64,000 bases of DNA, taken from Morella rubra (lineage: Eukaryota > Streptophyta > Magnoliopsida > Fagales > Myricaceae). Positions 13,501 to 25,500 of this stretch are shown here, piece by piece (position 1 is the first letter of the stretch; every line of letters starts with the position of its first letter). The notes beneath the pieces were generated by a model. That model was not told where the DNA came from and ran no database searches. It saw only the letters and a program-made list of their open reading frames with translations. The stretch lies in NCBI GenBank assembly GCA_003952965.2, contig RXIC02000095.1, positions 1-64,000 of the forward strand, written 5' to 3'. Position numbers and translations under genes: made by a program.

Positions 13501-16500
13501 GTAGGCAAAAGGTGAAGCTGTTGACTAAGAACTTTGCCTACGCCAATACCCGATGCGCACACTCAACCTCAAACACCTTAGGGAAGTCAAAAAGGGGCAT
13601 GACTAGGGCTTCCGTCATTCCTTTTTGACAGCCTCAAAAGCTTTCGCAGCTCGAGGAGACCACTTCAACTCTATTTTCTTCACGCACTCCGTGAAAGGAG
13701 CCATGAGAGTGCTATGAATACCATATGACAAGTTGGTTCCAAACGACTTGGGAGGATATATGGAGCCGATTGGCATCACTAACCTATAAGGGAGTGGAGC
13801 AGCAACAGAGCATGGCGGCGGCTACAGCAAGAAGGTGCCACGTAGGATAAACCGCATGTAGATCCCTATGTGGCCGAATCTCATATATATAGGAGTCTAT
13901 CTTTTATTTTTAGAACTTTCCATGTGGCAATTATAGGATCAATCCAATTGATTTGGATTTGATTCTATGATTGACAATTAGAGTCCATTTGGCAATTAGG
14001 GTTTTGCTCCGTATATGGAAGCTTATGGCCGGCCACATGTTGCTAAATTAGGGATCAATCAATCAAGATTGATTGGTTTCCTCTTTGGCAAGTTTTGGGC
14101 AACAAGGATGGGGTCTTTACAAGATCACCCCTTTAGCCTCTATTAGGCCTACATGCATTTAGGCACATGCGGCTAGAGCTTTTCCCACTAGAAAAGCCCT
14201 TGTCACCCAAGCCCATGGGATGTGTATAAATACCACCCCATGGCACTAGCTTCATTCATTTTTTAATCTTCTGAATATTTGTCAAATCGGTCTCTATATG
14301 AGCATTTGGCATGTCTGCCTTTTATCTTCGGTGTTTAGGTTGATGCCTAATTCACTTGAGTTAGATTGGGTGGTGCTCCCTCAGGTTAGATTTCGGTCCT
14401 TGGGTGTGATTGGTGGTCCCTCATATATATTGACTTAGGCTAGTTGAGTTGATGTTCCTCAACTAGAGGTGTTTTTACAAGGCGGGAGATCTTGGTGCGA
14501 GCATGGTTCTCTCAATCTTCGGTTCTTTGCGAACGTCGTATCCACATATCCTCTTTTCATCCATATTCTTTAATGGGGACATTTAATTTAATTGTTTTAC
14601 ATTATTTGATTGTGATCCATATTTTGATAGATTAATTTTTTTGATAAGTAAACCAATCTTATTAAAGAGAAGAAAAACACAGAACACAAAACAACGGAAT
14701 CAACAGTACAAGAGAATATACTAAAACCCCTAACACATACAAACTAGAAAAAGAAAAAACCAGAAAACCAGAAAAGGAACCCAACAACACATAGGCCCAA
14801 AGAAAAAGTGAGTGCAAAACAAGACCCCTCCTCCTTAAGTTGTCAAAATCAAAATACACCTATCCACCTTCACCCGACCGCTCGCAAGGAAACTATGGAA
14901 CAATGAAAACACCCCCAAAACACCACGGGAGATCCCACCAACCAGAAGCTCCAGCCAACTCATCCCCCACATTCTTAAAACTCACCAAGACAAGAAGCCA
15001 CTAACTCCATCACCCTATCATCCCACATCAAAAAAATACCCCCCGAGGCGCCAACCGCTGCCAAACTAAGCCAACTCAAGATTCTTGGCAGCATTTAATC
15101 AAAGCCAATGCCCGCCCTTTGTTCTTAGTCTTCCTAGCAATCGAAGAAGATCCTTCATAGTTAACCGAAGAGTTCAATCCCTTCAACTCCATTAGCACTT
15201 TCCCCCTGATTTTCTAGACTTTTTTGAACTAAGGTGCACCCTATCGCTTTCCAAAGCAGCAAAGAGATTCCTCAGCTCCTCATGACCTTCACTCGACACC
15301 CCAACCAAATATCCAACAGAGGAAACCATGTCTAAGACCCATGATTTCCCTTCCAAATCATCACTGAGGAAACTGACCGCCAAGGGGTCTACATGCACCA
15401 GTTCCCTCTCGGTATCCCGTAGAAACTCTCCATCTGCCATCCCTAGAGAATGTGACGCAAGATTTTGTCCAAATGAGCTCTCAACACAAACCAAGGTCTT
15501 AGACAACCCCTGAGAATACTCCCCCACCTCCAGACCACCTAAGAGAGCCCCAGAGAGAAGGATCCAGCACTGCCGCTCCCTCTCGGCAACACAAATCTCC
15601 TCGACACAATGAGAAATGCCCCATCGAGTACAACTTGGACCTCCTTCATCAGGACCCCACTCTGGAGCTTCCCAACATGAAGATCGACTGTTCTGTCTCC
15701 GAAAAGCAGCATCCCGACGTCTCCAGCAAGCCAGAGAATCGAGTAAAAATAGCTCCAGCTACTGTTCCAGTGAGTCGCCGGAACCCATCTCGACCACCAG
15801 ACACACATCGTCGCTAGAGCAAGTCTTCCACCGACAGAGAGAGTTCCCGTCTGCACCCGAGGGATCCAAGGGATGAGATGCGTTACTCTCAGCCTCAATA
15901 ATGGGTCAGGGTTAGCCTGCCCATCACCTGGCACTGCACACCCACCCGGCCCTGTACTAAGCCCACCCATGTCCCTCCCCATTTCAGTCTCAGAAACCAA
16001 ACCAAGAGCTGGGGAAAGCGAAATCGAAACCCATCAATCCCAGCTCCCCTGCCCAGAAAAGATGCCTGGCTTTAGGGAAGTCGCACAACCTTCTGGCCCA
16101 CCCCCAGCCTTAAGAGGACACTCTGAGCCCACATAACTCCCCTCAACGTCAATAGCCTTCCCAGCACACTCCGCACAACCTGGACTATCAACCAACAGGC
16201 CCAAGGAACCCTCACCCCAAAACTAACCCTATAAGCCTGTTCAATTCATCTCTCAATCCCATTAGTCTCAAGCGAAAGTGCGTCGGGCAGAAAACCTCTA
16301 CCATGTCAGGAGTAGCCCCCAAAACATTAAATGAAGAATTGTTGGGAAACGACAAAGCTGCCCCCTTGTCTGCATGGCTCTTCCCCTTCTCCTTCTCCTT
16401 CTCCACACGCGACCACCTTTTACCTCCTGCAAATGGAACGTCACTTCGAGGAATGGACACAGGCTGCTCATGGACAACCATTGCCGACCCAACTTTACAA

Positions 16501-19500
16501 CTTCCACGAAAGAAACCCCCTCTCTCCACCCCACTGCACCGGCAGAACCATGTCTTTTCCCGACCGACCCAAGGTGATCAACCACCCCCTGGAAACACTC
16601 GGCCAAAGCCTTCCATCCAGCTCCCCCTCTACCTTCGAGGACCATGACTACCCCTCTCCGACGCCCTTCTCCGAACTCAATCACGACAACGTATCTCCCC
16701 GACTTGTTAGCACATCGTTGAGCCAGAAAGGCCCGAGAGCCTTCATTGAATTTCAAGATGACATCCTGATCAACAGCAGCACCCAAAAGCTTGCTGGCTA
16801 AGTTAACTAACCAGACAACCCCATATCTCCCAAACGAGATAGCACTATGAGATTTTCTACTCCAGTCCGACCATCTAACAACACCTCTATCACTAACAGA
16901 CACCTGAAAATCCTTAGCTTCAACTCGAAAACACCTGTCGAAACCCATCCTTTATCTTATAGTCCCCATATCAAAAGATTCAAGGGAGAGAGGCAGGGAG
17001 GAAAAAAAAAAGAACAGGACTTTTTATAGATTAATAGTTATTATGTTTTATTAAGTTTTAGCCCATGAGCTTTTAGGGTTTGCTTAGGACCTTTTGTTCA
17101 CTATTTAAGGTTTGCGAGAATCTTAAATTATTTAGACTGAGATTATAAAGTTTATTGGCAGCTGCCTTTTGCACTCAAATGTGTTTTCCCCCTCTTCTTG
17201 GCTTTAATCTTCTCTTCTTCTCTACTATTTATTGATTTCTCGATCTCATTCCTATTTCTCCATTATATTCTGCCCCAATTTGATGAGTTTTGGATGTGTT
17301 GTCACATTGTTGAGGATGAGGTTATGACTTTGAGTCAATTTCGACATCGCTTACATGACGAACTTAAGAGAGAGCTTGTCCTTAGAGGAGTCTCCACCCT
17401 CGATCATGCCTCCACTTTGGTTCAGGACTATGAGTTGGTTACTAGGACTCCTCACGGAAAACGTGGCGACACTCGTCCTTTTCCTCCCCAGCCCTCATCC
17501 TTACAATCTAAATATGTGTTAGGACCTCCCCCTCCTAGTGCACCCCTTGTCCGGGATATTAAGGGAAAGGGAACTCTCGTGTGCAATGTTTTAATTGTAA
17601 GGGTTTTGGCCATATGTCAGCAAGTTGTCCTAGTAGGTCTATGGTCCTTGAGGGACATACCAGTGTGTGTGATAAGGAACACCTAGTCAAGCAAGTTTCT
17701 GAGCCTCCGAGTGATGAGTTTAGCGAGTGAAGGTGATGATGTTACTGTAGGCTGTATTAGAACTATCCCTTCTAGGTTGTCTAGCCCTGCTCCCTGCTAC
17801 CTCTTGGATGGATGTTGTTCATTGTATCCTTACCCAGCCCAAAGATGCTGATGACTGGCATCTTTATGCTATCATTCATACCTATATCAAAATTAATGAT
17901 AAAAGTTGCAAGGTCATTATAAATAGTGGAAGTTGTATTAATGCAGTTTTTGTTACTACTGTTTCTCGTCTAGGGTTACAACCAGTACCCTCACCCAAAC
18001 CCTATAGTGTCTCGTGGGTTGATACTTCCTCCATAGAAGTGAAGGAACAATGTCTTGTGCCCATTCAGTTCCTAGAGTACAAAGATAACATATGGTGTGT
18101 TATTATGCCTATGGATGTAGGTCATGTTATACTTGGTCGCCCGTAGTTGTTCGATTTAGATGTGACCATACATTATCGCTCCAACTCTTGTTCCTTTTCG
18201 TACAAGGGAAAGAAGATTCTCCTTAATCCTTTTCCTCCCAAAAACCTGTTGATGTCCATCACCCCAAGACAACTGTAGACAAGAACGGGTTAAATATTAT
18301 TAGCTCGACGGAGTTTGAGCAAGACTTCGTAAGGGAGTTGGTTGTGTTTGCGATTATCGTTATGGAAGATTCATCTAATTCTCCGGCAGCTGTGCCTTCT
18401 AAGGAGACCCAAGAGATCCTTCAGGAATTTCAGGATGTTTTCTTTGCGGATCTCCCTACTCACTTGCCACCACTATGAAACATTCAACATGCCATAGATT
18501 TTGTTCCGGGAGCATCTCTCCTGAATTTGCATCATTATAGAATGAATCCCTTTGAGCATCTCGAGCTCCAACACAAAGTGGGTGAACTTCACAAGGGGTT
18601 TCTCCGTGAGAGCTTGAGCCCTTGTGTGGTTTCAACCCTGTTGACACCCAAGAAAGATGGCTTTTGGAGAATGTGTGTTGATAGTCGAGCCATCAACAAG
18701 ATCGCTGTCAAGTATTGTTTCCCCATCCCTAGGCTTGATGATATGTTGGACATGATGACTAGTGCCACAATCTTTTATAAGATCGACCTTAAGAGTGGAT
18801 ACCATCAGATTAGGGTCCACCTAGGTGATGAGTCGAAGACTGCCTTTAAGACGAAATATGGTCTTTATGAGTGGTTAGTCATGCCGTTTGGTCTTTCTAA
18901 TGCCCCTAGTACACTCATGCGGGTCAAGACCCAAGCTCTTGGACCTTTGATGACATCCTTATTTTTAGTAAGTCTCGTGAGCAACACTTAGATCATCTCA
19001 CTTAGATTTGTTCCACCCTCCAGAAAGAGAGTTTATATGCTAATGTGAAGAAGTGTTCTTTCTTTATCACTAGTGTTGTCTTTCTAGGATTCATTGTTTC
19101 CTCTGATGGAGTGTCTGTTGACCCTACGAAAGTGCAAGCAATTGTGGATTGGTCTACGCCTAAATCTATTCATGACATTAGGAGTTTTCACGGTCTGGCT
19201 ACCTTCTATCATCAATTCATAAAGGGGTTTATCAGTATTATGGCTCCTCTCACAGTGTATGAAGAAAGGAAAGTTCAAGTGGTCTCCTCAAGCTGTGAAA
19301 GCTTTGAGATTGTTAAGAAGAGACTGACCGAAGCCCTAGTCATGGGCCTTCTTGACTTCTCTAAAGTGTTTGAGGTTGAGTATGATGCATCGGGTATTGG
19401 CACAGGTGGAGTTCTTAGTCAGGAGCGTCACCGTATTGCCTACTTTACTGAGAAATTGAATGATGCTAGATTACGCTACTCTACCTACGACAAAGAGTTA

Positions 19501-22500
19501 TATGCAATTGTGCAGGCCTTGCGCCATTAGCGCAATTATTTGTTACCTAAGAGTTTGTTCTTTACTCTGACCACGAGGCTCTTCGGTACTTTAGTTTCCA
19601 GAGAAAGCTGAATAGTAGGCATGGTCGTTGGATAGAATATTTACAGGCCTATTCTTTTGTCTTGAAACATAGGAAAGGCGTTGAGAACCAAGCCATTGAT
19701 GCCTTGAGTCATCGCATCTCCTTGTTGTCTGTTATGCACATTAAGATCATAGAATTTGAGAGACTAAAGGAAGATTTTGAGACTTATCCTGATTTTAGGG
19801 ATGTTTATCTAGCCTTACTGAGCGGTCAACCTGATTCTACTATTGGGTTTCGCCTTCAAGACGGCTACCTTTTCCGAGCCAATCAGCTTTATATCCCTAA
19901 GACTTTAGTGAGAAATTTTTTAGTGTGGGAGGTTCACGTCGGAGATCTTTCTAGACATTTTGGGCAGAATAAGACCATTGAGGAAGTTAAAGGCCAATTT
20001 TATTGGCCTAGTTTGAAGAGGGATGTTGCTAAGATAGTTAGCACTTGTAGAACCTATCAGCTTGCCAAGCATAAGAAACAAAATACTGGTCCCTTCACGC
20101 CTCTTCCTATCCCTACCTGTCCTTGGAAAGATGTGAGTATGGATTTTGTTTTAGGACATCCGCATACCCCTAAGTGGCATGACTCTGTCTTTGTTGTTGT
20201 GGATCGTTTTTCTAAAATGGCTCACTTTATTCCTTGCAGTAAGACTTCTTATGCCTCCAAGATTGCTAAGTTGTACTTTGATAAAATTGTTAAATTGTAT
20301 CGCCGTCCTAAAACTATTGTGTCCGATCGCAATGTTCGTTTCCTGGTCACTTTTGGAGGACCTCTGGCGTATAGTTGGCACTAAACTAAAATTCTCTACT
20401 GCATACCATCCACAAACAGATGGCCAAACCAAGGTTGTCAACCGTAGTCTGGGCAACTTATTGAGATGCCTAGTCCAGGAAAACCTTAGGAATTGGGATT
20501 TGATCCTCCCTACTACTCAATTTGTTTATAACAATTCTATTAATCGGTCTACTGGTGTGAGCCCCTTTAAGGTTGTGCATGGTTATAAGCTTAGGAAACC
20601 TTTAGACCTTATTCACATGTCTCCCTATGCTAGTGTGTCTATAATTATTAAATCATTTGTGCATCATTTTCATGATTTGCATCTTGAGATCAATAAACGT
20701 CTAAAGCAAGTAATGCATCATATAAACTTCGAGCTAACTTACATAAAAGACCTATAGATTTAATGTTGGGGATTATGTCATGATCCGAATTCGACTGGAA
20801 CAGCGTCCTTCTAGACCCACTTCCAAATTGCAGGCTCGTAGTGCTAGTCCTTTTAAAATTTTGAAGCAGGTTGACCAAATGCATATGTCATTGATATTCC
20901 ATCTCATTTTGGTTTTCATCATACTTTCAATGTTGAGGACTTAGTTGCCTACAAAGGCCCTCTCAGCTTCACAGACGATCCTTTTCTTACCACCACTACA
21001 CTAACCCTAAGCCTATTTACCCCTGCACCATTACCTTCTATCCTTCCACTCGTAGATAAAATTGATGCTATTCTAGATGAGTAGGTTGTGTTCACTACAG
21101 ATGGAGCGGTTTAGTGTTTCGTTGTTCGCTGGGTAGACAAACTGGATTCCGAATGCACTTGGATTACTCGAGCTATTCTCCAACAACTTTTTTTTTTTTA
21201 TAGGCAACTAGTGGAGCAAGACGTAACCTGCGGGTGAAGCAGGACGTAGCCTGCGAGTGTGGGGGATCGACCCCCAGTACTAACCCTCCCCAAAAGGAGG
21301 TGCCAATTGAGCTAAAGCTTACTAGCGAGCTATTATCCAACAACTTGATCGTGACATATTGGAGATCTACTGAAGTCATCAAGATCTTCTCTCGCCATAG
21401 TCAAGTTCTTCTCACCCCGGGACAATTAGTGGGGACATTACATTCAGACCTCCACTGATACAAGTCTATGAGCATACGAAAAAGAAGACCGCACAACCAC
21501 TTAGTTTGTGGTTAGGTACTTGAGAGTGATGATTTCATTGTTTTGTTTTACTCGATGGGGTCGAGTTTCTCCTACCTAGGGAGAGTTAATGGGGATATTT
21601 TTTTTAATTTTTTTATATTATTTGGTTGTGATTCATATATTTTGATAGATTAATAGTTATTGTATTTATTAGATTTTAGCCCATGGCTTTTAGGGTTTAC
21701 TTAGGACCTTTTGTTTTCTATTTAAGGTTTGTGAGAACCTGAAATTATTTAAACTGGGATTATAAAGTTTATTGGCGGCTGCCTTTTGCACTCAAATGTG
21801 TTTCCCCCCTCTCCTTGGCTTTATTCTTCTCTTCTTCTTTATTATTTCTTGATTTCTCTATCTCATTCCTATTTCTCCACTATATTCCGCATCACTTTAC
21901 CTCCCATCTTCTTTAATTTTTCTCTTTGTTTTTTTTTTTTTGTTCGATACTCTGGCTATATTGCTCTTGAGTGTCTCAATGGGACAATCATTTGGAGTAT
22001 CAATCAAGGCGTGGGCTAAACAAGTGCTTGCAAGTCGTACTTACAAGAGGGATAGGCATTGATTAGGAGCCTAGGTCAGAGTCCCTATCAGATCCTCTAC
22101 GCTCTTCCAATAAAGCTGAGCATTACCAACTAACTTCAAACTAGCAAATTTGACTCTTCTATCCTCTGACATATACTCAAAGAAAATGATCCATATCCCT
22201 AATCCATTGAGTATAAACCCAGGGATCTAGAGAGCCTTCAAAGGCAAGGGCGTCTAATTTAATGGTCTTGAATAGTTGTTCTTCGTGACATGGAGGAGAC
22301 ACGTTACCATGGCATGCATACTTATCCTGCTCTTAATGGTGATCCCTTTGTCTATGATCACGCCTATATGCATCCCGCCACCTCTCATATCACGATGACA
22401 TCTATGATGGGACACCACATCAAAATTCTCAGTGTCAAATGTGTGAACCGGGAACTCTAAGGTCTCAACCCTAGTAGGTAGGTCCCTATTTTCTTTATGA

Positions 22501-25500
22501 GCTGCCATTATATAAGCTTGGACCACCTAATTGGGTGGTCAACTGGGCTATTTATTGAAATGTCCCCATCAGCATCACTTGCGACAGTAATCTACGCACA
22601 CTTGTAACCTAGCTATGCCATCAGTTCTAGTAGTAGAGAAATAAATCCAAAGTCTTATTCATTTCCAATGAGTAATAGTGGTTGACAATGAAGGAAAAAT
22701 TCCATTGATTGCAGTTGTCGGACCTTTGCTTAAATGATGATTTGATGAGCCTCACCTCTAGTCACAAAATGTTGCAAACATTGATGATATATTAGAGCAA
22801 ATTAAGGAAGGCATATGAGAAAAACACTCACCTAAAATTATTCAATTGAAGGAGAATCCCAAGACCCAAAAGCAATTGGAACCCAAGAAAACAAACCCCT
22901 TGAAATGGTGACAAAAGACCACTCGCAACTGGTCGCAGTTTCGTACGTTCCACCTGCATGACACAAAGTTTTTAAACATTATGCCGGAGTAAATATTTAA
23001 TCATCTATCCAAAATCAAACAAACATTCTTAGTTGTTTTTCTCCTCTCTTTTTTTGTTGTTTTTTATCTTTTGTGTAATTTTTTTGTAATCCATCAAAAA
23101 GTAAACTAGAAGAATATGATTATGTATGTAGAAAGGCAAGTGCAAATATTTCTTCTCGACATTTTTTCTTCAAATTTGATCATGCAATTTGCACTTTCAA
23201 GGCACTTAATCAGAGAAGAGCAAATTTTAATAAATAATAAAGGGCAAACGTTTCACTGCTGATCCGACCTTAATGGATCCTACGTACGTCTACTGGGTTT
23301 TTGTTTTAAAAAGTTCAAAGGGTCAACATGACTTGACATGGTCAAAGGCCTATACTAAAAATTGACTCATCCGATTGAAAGTAGGTATTAAATGCACCAA
23401 ATTGTGAGCTATGATCTACATAAATGGGCACATGAAGGACAAAGGCCAACTATGGGCTTCACATCACAACAAAATGAAGCATGAAACATTATTACAAAAA
23501 ATAAGCCTGATTTCAAACAAAACATATACTATGATTCCCTCTATGTTAACTTCTCATGGCGAAAAAACCCCCATCGAGACCAAGGTAGCCAGCTATAATA
23601 GAAAAATAGTCGCAAAATTTCATATTCTTTAATCAAAGCCAGCAAAGACGTTACATGAAAGGCAACAAATCCCTAGGATAGAAAAGAAACCCTGAACAGT
23701 GCTTTTAAAGAATAGAATGTCCGTTAACACTTCCTGACGCTTTCTATAGAATATCAGTTAAGTTCAAAATCTACACTCACTACGTTCTTTGATGTCCTAT
23801 CCATAAACAGCCAGTCCTAAGAGAAATATTGGAGGAAGGTTGTTAATTGATTGACAGCATATAGAGCTCACTCACATCCGATAAGTATGCATCCTAAAAT
23901 TATCATCTGAAAAAAAAAATGGAATCTGCAAGACAACACATAACATTAAGCTTTAAACAGTTACACTTCAAGTTGTACTTAAAAAATGACAATACTTACA
24001 ATTAGAATCGCTACAAACATGCAAAGACATTTAGACAAACTTTAGCAAGTAAAAGAGCATCGGATCTTAGCAGAAAGATAAGACGATTACACTTACGCAA
24101 AGGAGTAGAAATGAAGAAAAAACTAACCATTGTATCAATATCCCGATCAAGGAGGTCATTTACTGTACATCCAGCACCTCTTAAAAGCAAAGCCCCACAA
24201 CCAAACAGCATCAACATCTTAAAATTTGGGAGGTGTCCTGGAGATGCTGCCAAGGTAATTGACCTAAACCAACAAACAAGGGTTTCAAAGACACTATTGT
24301 CTGATATAAACCCCCTATTCATCTTGAATGAAGCATCATGTCCTTAAAAGCAATAACGTTAGAGATATTCACACACAACCTATCATCCATTAACCCAATT
24401 TAAAGAAAATATCATTTACTTGCACAAAAACAAATAACATAAATTAACAAGTTCAGAAGACATGATTAAATAGTCACACGCGGAGTTGAATAAACAGTAG
24501 GATGTACCAACAACAATCCAATATTCCAAAAAAATAACATTTTTATAAGCAATCAAACCAACTGCAAATGAAGAACATCTACTTCTACAAGTCCACACCA
24601 GAAACTAGCACAAAAATGCTGGAACAGGAATATCTAGAACAAACTTTCAATAATATAGGTTCCAAATATGTAATAGAGATTCTTTCAAAATTACTGTGTT
24701 ACTTACCCAAAAAAAATTAAAAAAACTTAATGAGTGTTGACAAAGCATCTCTTTCAATTAAATATCAAAATGCACAGATACAGGCCAAACGCAGAGAACG
24801 TTAATGCAGAATCTACCAGTCTCCAAAAGATTTTCAAGGTATGACCACCAATTGCAGTAAGACCAGTTCCATACTTCCCATAGTTTTCCAAGTTCTAAAT
24901 ATTCCGAGCTAGTCACTTAAAGCTTCAGCTGGAACGTGGAAAAAGAGTAGGGTGGGGAAAACACAGTCCTTGGCCCACTTGTTAAAACATCATTTTTCCC
25001 TGCATAGTCCATACTTCACCTTTCAGATTGATGAAAGAGTATCTTACTGTATTGTATTGAATAATGAATACAATTGTTCCTTGTACACACGAATGAGCTC
25101 TGTAATAACAGAGTTAACAGAACTAACAACTAACTGACTTATTTAACTAACTTAACAGTATCTAATATCACCGGCCATTTGCCAGCTACGTCCAATAAAA
25201 ACACTTTTAACTCCTCTAGAATCCATTTATCCATCATCTCTTAGAACAACAAGACCTTGGCATTTCACCTTTCCTCAAACACTTGCAACTCTTTATCCAC
25301 TATCGGCTAAAATATACTCACGTTTTGAAGGCATTGGCAAATTAAAGTACCCATAAACGACAACAGTCCATTATCACCAGTTCAAGGAGTTCAATACATT
25401 GTTTTCAATCCAACAAGGCAAAACTAAGCATTCTTATGCAGGTTTTGGAAAACAGATTTTCTGACACTTCCCAGATATTGACAACAGAACAAACAAAAGA

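Larger units (their letters stand above)
14571..21894 (+). mobile_element. Ty3/gypsy element G1 (broken), nested in G0
   Basis: Two LTRs of about 307 bp (excluding the LINE in the first) flank a plus-strand gag-protease-RT-RNase H-integrase order. It looks like a chromovirus-type Ty3/gypsy element. It is broken in many places (ten or more, roughly). A LINE sits in the 5' LTR and a SINE sits between the integrase end and the 3' LTR. CTTTA occurs at both outer edges (14568-14572 and 21895-21899) and may be the target duplication, although the LTR start is then ambiguous by a base or two. The LTRs are visibly diverged, so insertion is not recent. Confidence 0.85.

Noticed and set aside
16303-16801. 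Plus-strand open frames opposite the LINE ORF1 region
   Set aside because: They are antisense shadows of a G+C-rich coding region and have no similarity of their own.
21190-21326. A stand-alone tRNA gene
   Set aside because: Only the two internal promoter boxes are tRNA-like; the tail, target duplication and lack of a cloverleaf show a SINE.
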